A stretch of DNA of 64,000 nucleotides from Phascolarctos cinereus (taxonomy: Eukaryota; Chordata; Mammalia; Diprotodontia; Phascolarctidae), in contig NW_018343972.1 of NCBI RefSeq assembly GCF_002099425.1, forward strand, positions 943,501 to 1,007,500, given 5' to 3'. This document shows, piece after piece, positions 53,180-64,000 of the stretch (positions are counted from its first letter, which is position 1; each line of letters opens with the position of its first letter). Under the pieces are notes generated by a model. It was not told the DNA's origin. It saw only the letters and a program-made list of their open reading frames with translations, and searched no databases. Made by a program: the position numbers and the translations under genes.

Positions 53180-53437
53180 GGCATCTAGGTGGCACAATGG
53201 ATAGAGTATGGGATAGAGTGCTGGACCTGCAGTCAGGAAGGCTCATCTTGAGTTCAAATCTGGGTGCAATTTCTGGAAGTAAGGACTGGTCACTAGTGGT
53301 GTGACTCTGGGCAAGTCACTTAACCATGTTTGCTTCAGTTCCTCATCTATAAAATGAGCTGGAGAAGGAAATGGTAAACCACTCCAATATCTTTGCCAAG
53401 AAAACCCCAAATGGGGTCATGAAGAGTCGCACAGCCT
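53180..53437 (+). mobile_element. MAR1-like SINE with small head duplication
   Basis: The head has a doubled 'gatagagt' ('atggatagagtatgggatagagtg' is split over 53198-53221). Core and BovB/RTE-like tail 'ccccaaatggggtcatgaag' are intact. Confidence 0.85.
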
Positions 53438-53439
53438 GT

Positions 53440-53525
53440 GGATGTGCGTTAGAGATGGGATTTGAACCTACCTCTTCTTGGCTCTAAAACTGGCTTTCTA
53501 TCATACTACCCCCAGGCTACCTCTT
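53440..53525 (-). mobile_element. MIR-class SINE fragment, antisense
   Basis: The text 'gagatgggatttgaacctac' followed by 'ctggctttctatcatactac' is a MIR head complement. Confidence 0.55.
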
Positions 53526-54340
53526 TTTAAGGCACTATTTTAAATGTGAGACATTATTAAGAGCATGAGGATATTATCAAGTCTTCATTGTCTTCTCCTG
53601 TCTCTCAAACCCTTATATCCATGTGTTTTTCTCCTCCCTTATCTTGAATAGCTTTGTCCCTAGTGGCATCTGGGCACCCCCACAGCCACTGAGCAGGAAA
53701 TACCAAATGGGAAACTGGAATTTCCTGAGTGTATGATGGATGTTAACTCCAAATGGCCCCAGACTGACCTTGTCCTTATCTACTAATTCCCTGAACACTG
53801 ACAACTACAAAAGCTAGAACCTTCACTGGAGAAAGGTTCTGTCAAGCACTGCCTATCTTGTTTGATGTTAGCCTGCATATAGTAAGGAAAGAGGAAACCT
53901 CAGAAAACCACTTCTCTGGTTCAAGTCAGTAGAGTCCAAGGCCATTTCTTATCATAGCTGATTCATATCATGACCTGAGAAAGCTGAGTTTTGACCTTTA
54001 GATCTTCCCCCACTGCCCATGTACAGAAACATCAAATAGCTCTAAGATAAGGGATCCCTGCTTCCCTAAAGCATAAATAGAACCAAACCTACTTGTTTTC
54101 AAACACTATGGGAGGGAACCCCAGAGAAATAGACCAAATTAGCAGAGATGGAAACATAACCAGCGGCCATTCAAGACAAGCTAAAAGAAAAGTCTACAAG
54201 GAAGTCTCTGAGAGAGGGCTTTCACTAGGTGAATTCACCAGAAGGTGTCAAGAAGGAATCAAAGTCCAAATGCTCTGAGGCATCTTTGGGACGTAGATTC
54301 CAGAGGATAAGCTGCCTAGACCAAGATGATAAAGATTAAA
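53526..54340. other. Unclassified stretch
   Basis: No repeat, exon or RNA gene was recognised. Confidence 0.35.
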
Positions 54341-54356
54341 ATTTACATTTGTATAA

Positions 54357-54568
54357 TTGGTGTCAAATTCAAATAGAAACTGGGCCACTAATCTGTACAT
54401 AAGGACCCTTGCAAGCTTCATATTGATTTAGAAAACCACATATTAGCATTATCTATGTTCCATTGTATTTTTATTTATTTTGTTAAATATTTCCCAGTTA
54501 CATTTTAATTTGGTTAGCATAGGAGTGCTGCTGGCCAACAGTGTGACCCATGAGTATTTGACACCACT
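54357..54568 (+). mobile_element. hAT-like non-autonomous element
   Basis: It is bounded by 'ggtgtcaaattc' and 'gtatttgacacc', a terminal inverted repeat. The interior shares 'gatttagaaaaccaca' and 'acattttaatttggtt' with the antisense copy at 14862-15062. No frame is present. Confidence 0.7.
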
Positions 54569-54799
54569 GCTCTAAAACCCTGGGAGGGAAGCCACAGGTA
54601 GCAATGCAGTATCCTATAGAGATTACAAATGGACCAAAAGGATTTGCTGCCTTCCAGGTTCTTAGTGGCTTTAACTCCCTGCCTTCTGACACTTTGACCA
54701 GAAAGAAAGTCTATGTCTGTAGAGTGGAAGGACATGCAAAAACTCCCCTGATTCTCCTGGGAAAGGTGAACTATATGGCATCATAGATAGAGAGCTGGG

Positions 54800-54960
54800 C
54801 AGAAGCCTCAGAGGCTACCTGGACCAACCCCCTCATTTTACAAATAAGGTAACGATGGCCCAGAGAGGTTAAGTAATTTGCCCAGGGTCACAGAAGTAGT
54901 AAATACCAGGCCCACTGCACCAGAATGTGTCTGGACTCAAGAGTATCTACCTTCCAAGAG
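54800..54960 (-). mobile_element. MIR-class SINE, antisense
   Basis: The text 'cattttacaaataaggtaac' followed by 'tttgcccagggtcacagaag' is a MIR complement. Confidence 0.7.
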
Positions 54961-55285
54961 TACATTCCCACCAGCAAGCATTTCCCTCATCTGTGAAACA
55001 ATGGTTGGTTATATGTAATTAAGCCTTCACCAGTCAATGCTTCGCACGCTACACCCCTCCCCTCTGAAGCTGCTTTGCCCAGGCACCAATGCATTCTAAC
55101 TATTAGGTGAGCATATGAACAGTAGAGTTGAGATTCCTAGAGTGAACAGTCTTTACTCCTAGAAGCAGAACAGGCCTTGGGCAAAATTGGAAAATAAACA
55201 AATTCATGGTCATGCTCCCACTGCTCCTCTCCAGGACTTTCCCCATCCAAAGGTCTGGGTCTCTCAGGCTGCCCCAGGTCCGTCC
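54961..55285. other. Unclassified stretch
   Basis: Nothing was recognised. Confidence 0.35.
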
Positions 55286-55289
55286 TGAC

Positions 55290-55900
55290 CACAGAAGAAA
55301 GTGTTACAATAAATTAATTCACATTAAGGGGTTAGTGATTTAATATATTACCCCTCCCAGGAGTGGTTACATTTTTAAAGAATCCAGGGGGGAAAAAGAT
55401 AATCATTAGGCCAAAGGAATGCATCTCTAATGATGGAATTTCCAGTCACTTGCAGAGGAGCCTTCTACAAAGAGTCTACATGGGTGACCGCCTACCCTGG
55501 CCACTTATAGATCTGGTCCTGCCCAGAGAGACTATTCAGGGCATTCTCTAGAGACTAGAAGCATCCTTCCTCTTGTGGGTCCAGAGTTTCCACGGCAAAA
55601 GTTGCGAGTGTGCCACACTTTGCCATAGCTATGTTCCTGAAAATCGTTTATAAAGAACATTTTTGTCCATTGACTCCCATTTTAAATGAATGAATAAATA
55701 TGCTAATACCCTGGGCAAACAGGCTATTTAGACAAATTCCACTGTGACTCCTTTCAGTAAAGAAAAAAATCATAGCCTATGGGGCAATCTCTCCCATTAC
55801 AGTTGCCTGAGCCTGTGATATCTTTGATGTCATTCTGCAGATATTTTCAGTGTGTGCATGTTAAATGACTATGGCCTAATCGTTAATGAGTAAACAGAGA
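55290..55900. other. Non-repetitive island, candidate conserved element
   Basis: It is dense in homeodomain/POU-like words: 'aataaattaattcacatt', 'agataatcattagg', 'aggaatgcatctctaatg', 'atatgctaatacc' (octamer-like) and 'taatcgttaatgag'. No mobile sequence or coding frame was recognised. It is the strongest texture of this kind in the window, but conservation is untested. Confidence 0.4.
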
Positions 55901-56495
55901 TGCTTCCCTCTATTCCCTAAGAGGGGCCAAACAGCTGAGTTGAAAAAACAATATATCAAAGACAATCCCTTGGGGGTAAGCTTTCTTTCTCCAAAGATGC
56001 TGGGGACCTGCGACATGCTTCTTGAATAGTCCGGGGAGGATAGCTCAACCCGGACAGGCAATGTAAGTGGAGGACCAAAAGAGACAAGACTTCTGGGGTA
56101 GTTAAGGGTAGGGAGTTTAAGCCCAACCAAAAAAAGTTGGGGGAGACAGACTTTATCACATCCCCCACAGTGATCATTCTATGCTTTCTCTTCTCCCTTT
56201 CTCAATTCTAGGCAGATGTCCTAGCCTCCTCTTCTGTTTTAAGATGGAGAATATGCAGTGTGAACTCCACTTTCTCCCATGCCCTTACCCTCTTTTCCCT
56301 TCTAGTCTAAGAGGAAGAGGTGGACCTTTATTCCAAAACCAACCCTTTCACCTGAGCCTTTGATCTCATCCCCTCCCATTTCCTCTGGGCTGATTGGATC
56401 TTCTCTTTCTATTGACCGCCAAGAGAACTTGGTCTTTGTCAGAGAGATGATTCTCTGACCTATTTATCCATTCCTAACCTCTCTCCTGACCTCAC
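55901..56495. other. Unclassified stretch
   Basis: A pyrimidine-rich part lies at 56180-56400. Frames of 60-84 codons on both strands overlap and lack domains. Confidence 0.35.
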
Positions 56496-56499
56496 CTGC

Positions 56500-57150
56500 C
56501 TATTAGACATCCCAAACTGGACGTCCTATAGACATCTTACACTCAACATGTCCAAAACGCAGCTCATTACCTTTCCCCAGCAAAGCCCTTGACTTTATTG
56601 AACTTCTCTATGACTGCAGAGGCATCATGATCCCTCCTCAGTCCCAGTCACCTCATTTATCCAATTTGTTGCCAAATCCTGTGATTTCTACTTTTGTAAA
56701 ACCTCTCATATACACTCCCTTCTCTCCTCTCATGCCGCTGCTATCTTGGTGCAGACTCTCATCACCTCAGGGCTAGACTGTTGCAGTAGCTTTCTGGTTG
56801 GTCCGCCTGCCTCAAGTTTGCCCCAACTCCAATCCACCCTTCACTCATCTGCCAAAGAGCTTTTCCTAGCGCACAGGTCTGACCCTGTCACTATCCCACA
56901 CAATAAACTCCAATAGCTCCTTAAACTCCTCTGCTTAGCTTTTAAAGACCTTCACATCCTGTCCTCTTCCTAACTTTCTAGTCCTCTTACACCTTCCTCC
57001 CTTCCATATACTCTACAATCCAGCAACACTGGCCTTCTTTCTGTTTGTCACACACAACACTCCATCTCTCAATTCTGTTTCTTCCCACTGGCCTGGAATT
57101 TTCTCCCTCATCATCTCTGCCTTCTGGCATCCTTGGCTTCCTCCATCTTC
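56500..57150 (+). mobile_element. L2 LINE, ORF2 end and 3' UTR
   Basis: The text 'tcaacatgtccaaaacgcag', 'gctagactgttgcagtagct' and 'acaataaactccaatagctc' follows L2 order. It stops before the terminus. Confidence 0.75.
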
Positions 57151-57169
57151 GTTTTATAGACTGAGTCCA

Positions 57170-57265
57170 GAAAGGGTCATAGATACAGAGCTGAAAGGAA
57201 CTAAAAGGTCAACTAGTCTGACCCCTTCATTATACAGATAAGGAACCTAATCCGATAGGGGGTAT
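57170..57265 (-). mobile_element. MIR- or CR1/L3-type fragment, antisense
   Basis: The text 'ggtcatagatacagagctga' followed by 'ccttcattatacagataagg' combines CR1/L3-like and MIR-like antisense words. The family is uncertain. Confidence 0.45.
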
Positions 57266-57297
57266 CGACCCAAATCATATGTCCAGTAATGACAAAG

Positions 57298-57353
57298 ACA
57301 GAGAGACAGACAGACAGACAGATAGATAAATAGATAGATAGATAGACAGATAA
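57298..57353. repeat. (GACA)n/(GATA)n microsatellite
   Basis: 'gacagacagacagacagata' runs into 'atagatagatagatagacag'. Confidence 0.9.
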
Positions 57354-58270
57354 TTTATTAAGCACATACATACGTACATATGTACATTCAGGCATAACCT
57401 GAATGAAGAACTGGCAAAGGGGACACAGGGAGGGTCACACAGGTAGGAGAAGAACCAGGATAGAACAGTATCACATAAAACTAGAGAAAAGACAATGTAT
57501 TGGAGAGGGTTATCAACAGTATCAGATGTTGCACAGAGATCAAGAAGGTTGTTGATTAGAGAAAAGGTCTTTAGATTTGGTGATTAAGAGATCATTGGTA
57601 ACTTTGGAGAGAAGAGTTTCGATTGAGATGAGGCTGGATTGCAGAGAATTTAGAAGAGAAGAAGGGGAGAGGAAATGGAAGAACCTAATGTAGACAGCCT
57701 TCTCAAAGAGTTTAGCCAAGAAGTAGAGGAGAAACATTGGACAATAGCAAGCAGAAATGGTAGGATCAACAGAAGAATTTTTTCAGGATGGGGAAATCAG
57801 GGTAGCTAGGTGGCATAGTGGATAGAGAACTGGCCCTGGAGTCAGGAGAACCTGAGTTCAAATCTGGCCTCAGACACATAACACTTACTAGCTGTGTGAC
57901 CCTGGGCAAGTCACTTAACCCCATTGCCCTCACCAAAAATAAATAAATAAATAAAGGATGGGGAAACCATGGGTGTGTTTGTAGGCAGCAGAGAAAGTCA
58001 GTAGATAGTTAGACATTGAGGATAAGAGAAAAAGAGTCAGGATGATAGAGTAATCTGCTACAGGAAGATGAGAGAGGATGAGATGAAGGGTGCAGGTAGA
58101 GACATTGGCTTTGGCAAGGAGAAGGACCGCTTCTTCCTCCAAAATCTGTACAAAAGAGATAGTGGGGAAGATGTCTGAAAGAAGTGAGAAGAGGAAGCTC
58201 TGGGTAAACGTCAAATATTGTTAAAATATGAGACAGGATAGCACAGACAGTAGGAGAAGAGGGAAGCTTG
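57354..58270 (-). mobile_element. L2 LINE reverse transcriptase region, antisense, split by SINE
   Basis: The minus frame near 57700-57560 reads LFEKAVYIRFFHFLSPSSLL and LLSKVTNDLLITKSKDLFS, matching the L2 RT stretch ending 'KVTNDLL'. The pieces 57354-57799 and 57955-58270 are collinear around a WSINE1-like insertion. Confidence 0.8.
57800..57954 (+). mobile_element. WSINE1-like SINE with target-site duplication
   Basis: Flanks are aggatggggaaatca (57785-57799) and aggatggggaaacca (57955-57969), 14 of 15 identical. Its tail is (AAAT)n. Confidence 0.9.
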
Positions 58271-58274
58271 AGGG

Positions 58275-58495
58275 AAGATAAGAATGTTTGGAACAACAGC
58301 TATGGAGAGTGGAATAGCAAATTGATTATGGAGGAGAAAGCATGTGCTTTATGTTTCTCCATTATTCATGCCAGGGGAAGGCCTAATTAGGTTATATATA
58401 TTAAGTGGTAACACAGATAATTTGTTTCATCATCCACTGACTATTAATATCAAGCCTAGGTATTAATCAGAGTCCACATGGGCTCTGTGGCTACT
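58275..58495. other. Unclassified stretch
   Basis: Nothing was recognised. Confidence 0.35.
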
Positions 58496-58499
58496 CAGC

Positions 58500-58612
58500 T
58501 AGCTTGAGGCAGGAAAATTGAGGTTCCAGTCTTGCCTCTGACATATGCTAGCTTTGTGACCCTAAGTAAATCACTTAACCTCTTGGTGTCCCAGGTTTGT
58601 CTCTTAGACTAC
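58500..58612 (+). mobile_element. MIR-class SINE fragment
   Basis: The text 'tgctagctttgtgaccctaa' followed by 'aaatcacttaacctcttggt' is a MIR core. Confidence 0.65.
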
Positions 58613-58682
58613 AAACTATAGATTGAGTATTGATATGCATTGACAGAGTTTCCTTACTTGGGGTTCCATATGTCAATGAAGT

Positions 58683-58938
58683 GGGCAGCTAGGGAGTGCA
58701 GTAGATAGAGTGCCAGGCCTGAAGTCAGGAAAACTCATCTTCCTGAGTTCAAATCTGGCCTCAGACACTTCCTAGCTGTGTGACCCTGGGCAAGTCACTT
58801 AGCCTTGTTTGCCTCAGTTTCCTCATGTGTAAAATGAGCTGGAGAAGGAAATGGCAAACCACTCCAGTATCTCTGCCAAGAAAAATCAAAATGGGACCAC
58901 ATAGAGTTGGACAGAACTGAAACAACCGAACAACAAAA
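58683..58938 (+). mobile_element. MAR1-like SINE
   Basis: Full length from 'gggcagctagggagtgcagt' to 'gaacaacaaaat', with the tail 'atcaaaatgggaccacatag'. Confidence 0.9.
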
Positions 58939-58939
58939 T

Positions 58940-59445
58940 CACAGGAACAGACCAAAAAAAAATTCTTCCAGTAATGCTATAAGCCTTTGAGTCATAGAAT
59001 AACACAATTTCTGAAGAACTAAAGTTGCGGGTCAGCCAAAGATCAGTTAAGAGATGGGTGTGAGTAAGCTGTAACAGTTTAGTAGGGAAGAATTGTGAAG
59101 GAGAACTGAAATATGTCATCAGAGGGATGGATGGCTAGAGGAAAAAAATAAATAAATAACAGACTAGTCACATACTGAGAGTGAGAGACAACTAAAGGGC
59201 AGCCTGTATGCTTCATCAGCCTCCATGTGATGAGAGAGCTGGAACAAGACCCACCCACCTACCCCAGAGCTCCTGAGGAGGATTTATAAAAAAATACAGA
59301 TCAGAACCGCACAGGAAGAGGAGGTGTGGAGGGGCTGTGATCTGCATGGATGGAGTACAGTATCCACATCCATGAGGTCACAGGTCCATTAAAGTATTGC
59401 CATGTATTAGACTGATGATGAAAGTCACTGTGTAGAGGCAGTGTG
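58940..59445. other. Unclassified stretch
   Basis: No repeat or exon was recognised. An (AAAT)n patch lies at about 59141-59158. Confidence 0.35.
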
Positions 59446-59447
59446 CT

Positions 59448-59700
59448 ATAATAATAATAATAGCTAATGTTTATGTAGTGCTTACTATGTGCCAGGCATT
59501 GTGCTAGGTGCTTTACAATTTCATCTGCATGACAACCCTGGGAGGCAGGAGCTATTATTATCCCCGTTTTACAGGTGAGGAAAACGAGGCAAAGTGACTT
59601 GCCCAGGGTCACACAGCTAGTAAGTGTATGAGGCCAAATTTGAACTCGGATTTTCCTGGCTCCAGGCACAGTGCTCTACCCACAGTGCTACCTAGCTGCC
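59448..59700 (-). mobile_element. MIR-class SINE, antisense, full length
   Basis: The text 'cttactatgtgccaggcatt', 'tattattatccccgttttac', 'gcccagggtcacacagctag' and 'agtgctacctagctgcct' shows the whole element in reverse. Confidence 0.85.
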
Positions 59701-59734
59701 TAAGGAACAGAGGGAATGAGTAAGGAATAGAGTT

Positions 59735-59850
59735 CTGATCTTGGTCCCAGGAAGACCTGAATTCAAATCTCTCCTCTGATTTTTACCAGCTGTGTGATCC
59801 TCATTATGGGCTTCAAGCAGATCCCTAGGTTTTATCCACTAAGTCACAGC
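59735..59850 (+). mobile_element. MIR-class SINE fragment
   Basis: The text 'caggaagacctgaattcaaa' and 'ccagctgtgtgatcctcatt' is a truncated SINE. Confidence 0.6.
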
Positions 59851-59889
59851 TGGGTTTTAATCATTGATGGAAGCAGTCCTTATACCAGG

Positions 59890-60155
59890 AGTTCCATTAT
59901 TGTTGTTTGTTGTTGTTATTCAGTCATTTCAGTCTTGTCCTCCTCTTTGCAACTCCATTTGGGGTTTTCTTGACAAAGATACTGGAGTGGTTTGCCATTT
60001 CCTTTTACACACGAGGAAGCTGAGGCAAACAGGGTTAAGTGACTTCCCCAGGGACACACAGCTAGTGAGTGCCTGAGGCCAGATTTGAACTCAGAAAGAG
60101 GAGTCTTTCTGACTCCAGACCCAGCACTCTATCCACTGCTCCATCTAGCTGCCCC
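59890..60155 (-). mobile_element. MAR1-like SINE, antisense
   Basis: Starts 'ttattcagtcatttcagtct', has the BovB/RTE-like 'ctccatttggggttttcttg' and ends 'ccatctagctgcccc'. Confidence 0.9.
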
Positions 60156-60428
60156 TACATAGATGAAATCCAAGAACCATGTCTGATTTTTTTCATGAAA
60201 CCTTAGCATTTCTTTTAGCTGCATATGCCTGTGACAGCTCAGTAAACACTCCTTACCTTGACGTAGCATATATTAACCTCTCCTTCATCTTCAGGCTACA
60301 CTCCAGCCCTGGCTATTCATCTTGCCTCATCCCAGCCCTAGAATTCATGCATTAGAAGATCCTTCTCCCCTTGAGGCCTCTCTCTGATTGGATAGCTCCT
60401 TCCAGAACTTCAATTAAGGAGAGCAGCC
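60156..60428. other. Unclassified stretch
   Basis: Nothing firm was recognised. It may hold diverged L2. Confidence 0.3.
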
Positions 60429-60429
60429 A

Positions 60430-60662
60430 GGCCTGCCACGTCTGATTGCTCTCTGTGCTGCACTCTGATCTTTCTCTGCACCAGGTACCTCCTTCATCCC
60501 CAGTTATGCATCGCCTTCCCCCAATAAAATGTGAGCTCCCCGGGGGCAGGGATTGTCTTTCTTTCTACTTGTATTTGTATTGCCAACACTTAGCACTGTA
60601 CCTGGCACAAGGTAGGTACTTAATAAGTGCTAGTTAACTGACTGGTTGACTCATGTCTGGTA
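60430..60662 (+). mobile_element. L2 LINE 3' end
   Basis: The text 'gtgagctccccgggggcagg', 'acttagcactgtacctggca' and the terminus 'cttaataagtgctagttaac'. Confidence 0.8.
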
Positions 60663-60950
60663 GGAAATCCAATTCCCCACACTTAAAAGAAAAACTTTGC
60701 AGGTGCCCTGCTAATTATATTCAGTGATCAGGGTTAGCCATGTAAAAAGAAAGGAAGGGATCCAATCTTTCTACCATTCTATTCCTTTAAGATAAGGGTA
60801 AAAAAAGAAAGAGGCATTGACAGCAATACAGATACAGATGCCATCTTTTTCCAAAAATAGCCCTGAAACCACATTGGAGCACTCTACCACTTCCATGTAT
60901 AAAAGGGAAATGTTGCCTTAACCGTGGGGCTAACGTAGGACCGCAACATG
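60663..60950. other. Unclassified stretch
   Basis: Nothing was recognised. Confidence 0.35.
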
Positions 60951-60954
60951 AAAT

Positions 60955-61128
60955 AATAATAATAACAACTAATATTTATATAGTGACTTACATGATAGGT
61001 ACTGTGCTAAGTGCTTGACTATCATTATCTCATTCCCACAACAACTCCAGGGGGTAGGTACTATTATCCCCATTTTACAAATGAGGAAACTGAGGCAGAG
61101 GTTGAGTGACTTGCACACAACTAGGAAG
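60955..61128 (-). mobile_element. MIR-class SINE, antisense, truncated at the head
   Basis: The text 'gtactgtgctaagtgcttga', 'attatccccattttacaaat' and 'gaggaaactgaggcagagg' is a MIR complement. Confidence 0.75.
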
Positions 61129-62055
61129 CGTCCAGGGCAGCATGTTATGCATACAAATCAGTTTAAAACTATATATACACGATGATTTTGGTGGAAGGTA
61201 CCGGTAGAAGCGAGGATCAGTACCCCTCCTTTGTTCTTCCCCTCTCCGCTTTGGAGCTGTCAGTCCTGGCTCCACTGTGGAGAGTGGATGACAGTCTTAT
61301 ACTCTTGCTGTTTTATCCCTACTTCCCCTTCAGCGGCCCTTTGGGTGTCTTCGATTAAACGGTGAAGTTTTCCCTTAAATGCACCTAATCAAAGGTCTCA
61401 GTGCTTTCAGCATTAACTAGACAGTCTCATTCTTCTTTGAAGCCCCTCTAGTCTCAGCAGTAGGTCTCAATGGGGCTTAATAAAGGATTGATGGGTCATT
61501 GACAGAGCATTTCTAGAAACTGAATAGTTGTTTATCAGAGTTGAAGGGGACCCTATATGAGGAATTAGGACTGCTGAGGGCACAGATCTCACTGCCCAGG
61601 AGCCTGAGCAGGGTAAGATAACCACAGCCCAGCATCTGTGAGTCCATGCAGTGAGGCAGCGAGGTCGTGAGATGGTTTGATTTAGCTCCATGTAAGCTAT
61701 TCGGAAAGCTACAGCTGGAGGGCCTCATGAAGCAGGAAGTCTGAGGCCCCCAGGCAACCTGAGTGCCTGTCATTGGTGATGATGACTTTTCTAGGAAAAA
61801 CACTGTGAAGCCATTTGGCATCCATCACCCCCCACCACTACTGCGCCCACCACCCTGCCAAAGCAGATGGCCTAAGAGAGCTCTTCCCATTAAGCTGGAG
61901 GCTGGAGGCTGGCCTAAAAGAAAGATTTCTGGAGACATCTGGGACCACAGAATGGGTCCTCTACACTGCTCCAAAATGAACATCTCAATAGCAAGTGAAA
62001 CATAGCCAATACCTGGACAAGCTTGAGGGAAAGGGAAACCTAGAAGACATTTCAC
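61129..62055. other. Unclassified, mostly single-copy-looking stretch
   Basis: About 0.9 kb has no repeat recognised. Frames of 66-102 codons occur on both strands at 61075-62064 and overlap one another. None has a domain or splice-like boundaries that I trust. Confidence 0.35.
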
Positions 62056-62056
62056 A

Positions 62057-63365
62057 AAAATCATAAAGCATCAGAGTTAGACAGGATCTCAGAGGTCATC
62101 TAGTCCAATTCCCATCCAAATCACAAATCTACTCTTTAACAGTCTCAGCAAATGGTCTTCCAGCTTTAAGTCTGCCTCTGATGGTGGAGAGCTCACTTAG
62201 TTCCTGAGATGGCCCATTCCACTTTTGGATGGCTCTAATTGTTAGGAAATTATTCCTTGTATTGAGGGAAAAAAACTATTTCCCCAAACTTCCACACATA
62301 GCTCCTAATTCTATTCTCTAGGGCCAAGCAGGACAAGTCTGAGCTCTCTAAAGACTATATGACAACCCTTTCCAATATCTTAACTAATTTTATAGATAAC
62401 TTTTGTTTTTATACCACCTTCATTTCCCCAATATATGCCTCCCTCTCTATCCCTTTTTACAAAGAATAAAGAAAGAAAGAGGAGGGGGAAAAAGGCAGTT
62501 AAGCAATACACATCAACTTATCAATCAAGTTCCACATTATATTCAGTGGTTCACATCTAGACTCTCTCCCCCTCCATCTCAGCCTGGTAAAGAAGGAAAA
62601 GAGCTGTATTCTTATAACTTCTTCAAGGTCAAGCTTAGCCATGTAAACGACACAGCATTGTTTCAATTGTTGCTCTTTCTGTTTACATTTATTATGGTCA
62701 TTTTGTGTGTTGTTTTTCTGGTTCTACTTCATTTTTGGCAATGGTTCAGACAAATCTTCCCATGCTTCCCTGCATTCATCAGATTCATCATTTCTTCCAG
62801 CACAGCTATATCCCATCATATTTATATATCACATCTTGTTTAACCACTCCTCAATCAATCATCATTGACTTTGTTTCCAAGTCTTTGGCGCTACAAAAAA
62901 TGCTGCTATGGATATTTTGTTGTTCATGGGACCTTTCTGTTTTTTCCTTGGGATAGATGCCTAGTTTGGATCTCTGAGTCAAAGGGTATGGACATTTTAG
63001 TCACTTTCTTAGCATAATTTCAGACTGTTTCCCAGAACGGTTGGATGAATTCATAGCTCCACCAACAATGCATTAGTGTGCCTGTCTTTCCACAACCCCT
63101 TCCAATATTTACTGTTCCAATCTTTTGGCATCTTTGCTGGGCATGACATGAAATTTCCATGTTGTTTTGATTTGCATTTTTTTAATTATTAGTGATTTGG
63201 AGCAACCTTTCATAGGGTTGATAATAAGTTGCAGTTCTTCTGAGAAGTTTATTCTCATTCTTTGACTAGCAGAGTGGTCCTCCTCTTTCAAGTATTTGAA
63301 GAAGGGCATTTATGTCCTTCCCTGTCTTCCCTTCTCTAGACTAAACATGTTCTTCATCATCCCAA
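62057..63365 (-). mobile_element. CR1/L3 LINE 3' end, antisense, opened by L1
   Basis: CR1/L3 sequence occupies 62057-62395 ('ggatctcagaggtcatctag', 'agggccaagcaggacaagtc') and 63246-63365 ('caagtatttgaagaagggca', 'cttctctagactaaacat'). The two are collinear. Confidence 0.8.
62396..63245 (-). mobile_element. L1 LINE 3' region, antisense, inside CR1/L3
   Basis: The text 'aaaaatgctgctatggatat', 'tcatagctccaccaacaatg', 'ttttgatttgcattttttta' is antisense L1 ORF2-end/3' UTR. Plus frames of 83-146 codons here (62403-62956) are antisense readings of L1 and not genes. Confidence 0.75.
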
Positions 63366-63439
63366 AACAGATGAAGAGACTGGAGACATGAGGGAAAGAA
63401 TGAGGAATAGAAAGTACAAAATGAGCAGTGAAGAGAGAG

Positions 63440-63530
63440 TTAGTGGAATAAATGAATATTGGATTTGAAATCAGAAAACCTAGTTCAAATCCTGCCCTAC
63501 CATTTTTTAAACTATGTGACTTTGGTTAAC
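63440..63530 (+). mobile_element. MIR-class SINE fragment
   Basis: The text 'gatttgaaatcagaaaacct' and 'aaactatgtgactttggtta' is a MIR cut in the core. Confidence 0.55.
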
Positions 63531-63534
63531 ATGA

Positions 63535-63700
63535 GGCATGGGAAAGAGGGCTGGAGCTAGAGTCAGAAGACATGAGTTCAAATCCCAGATCCACCACTTT
63601 TTCTCTTTGGGCTTCAGTCTCCTAATCTATGAAATGAGAGTGTTGAATGAGATGCTTCTCAAGTACCTTCCAGTTTGATATCTATGATCCTATCTCAAAT
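63535..63700 (+). mobile_element. MIR-class SINE, second copy in tandem
   Basis: A second head begins at once: 'gagtcagaagacatgagttc', then 'cttcagtctcctaatctatg' and the variant tail 'tatctatgatcctat'. Confidence 0.65.
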
Positions 63701-63771
63701 CACTCAATCTTTTTTTAAAAATTTCCTCATCTATAACACAGGCATATTCTAACTTCCTACCTTGCAGGGTT

Positions 63772-64000
63772 ATTCCAGACAACAGATATTTATTAAGTAC
63801 CTAATATGTGCCAGCACCATGCCAAATGCTGGGGATACAAAAAATGTTTAAAAAAAAAAAAGATAGGCCCTGCTGTCAAGACACTCCTGTATAATAAAGT
63901 AGACAAACTTCAAACAACTATGTATAGATAAGATAGAGACAGGACAAATTGAGGATAATTTCAGAGGAAAGCTCTAAGAGTAAGGAAGACTGGGAAAGGC
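63772..64000 (-). mobile_element. L2 LINE 3' end, antisense, running off the window
   Basis: The text 'tatttattaagtacctaata' and 'gccaaatgctggggatacaa' continues to the last base. An A-run lies at 63849-63861. Confidence 0.75.

Noticed and set aside
62403-62843. 146-codon open frame on the plus strand
   Set aside because: It is an antisense reading of L1 3' sequence lying within a CR1/L3 element.

Overview
The window reads as non-coding DNA from a mammal, most likely an Australian marsupial. The main reason is its SINEs. WSINE1-like copies carry the tRNA-derived head 'gggcagctaggtggcacag', a CORE body and an A-rich tail. MAR1-like copies carry the same head and body plus a tail resembling the 3' end of BovB/RTE LINEs. 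Both are typical marsupial CORE-SINEs, and WSINE1 is mainly known from Australian lineages. They sit among old L2, CR1/L3 and MIR copies and younger L1 pieces. The species cannot be named from the sequence.

No host protein-coding exon, rRNA, tRNA or CRISPR array could be supported on either strand. The open frames present are short. The ones I can explain lie in L1, L2, CR1/L3 or SINE sequence or in microsatellites; the rest occur by chance. The window is therefore intergenic or lies inside a very large intron.

Layout: 0-11 kb holds L2/MIR fragments, a small hAT-type element, an L2 with two nested SINEs and a perfect SINE inverted repeat. 11-15 kb holds an antisense L1 ORF2 piece beside L1/HAL1-like sequence and an LTR-like block. 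15-20 kb is mostly unclassified. 20.5-23 kb is an L2 split by a 5'-truncated L1. 24-28.6 kb has antisense CR1/L3 broken up by L1 and WSINE1, then antisense L1 ORF1. 32-33.4 kb has a SINE inside an L2 inside a CR1/L3, followed by a 40-bp minisatellite. 34-41 kb is SINE-dense and includes a Tigger-like element with clean ends. 43.5-47.2 kb contains a 396-bp composite insertion whose two halves both occur about 2-3 kb downstream. 48-56 kb has the best non-repetitive candidate regulatory stretches. 56-64 kb is L2, CR1/L3 and L1 again.

Two kinds of signal go beyond routine repeats: the composite insertion at 43544-43939, flanked by a 16-bp target-site-like duplication, and short islands of unique sequence with clustered transcription-factor-like motifs, notably three AP-1 sites within 133 bp at 33912-34044. 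Regulatory roles are inference. No operon-like or multi-gene system is present.
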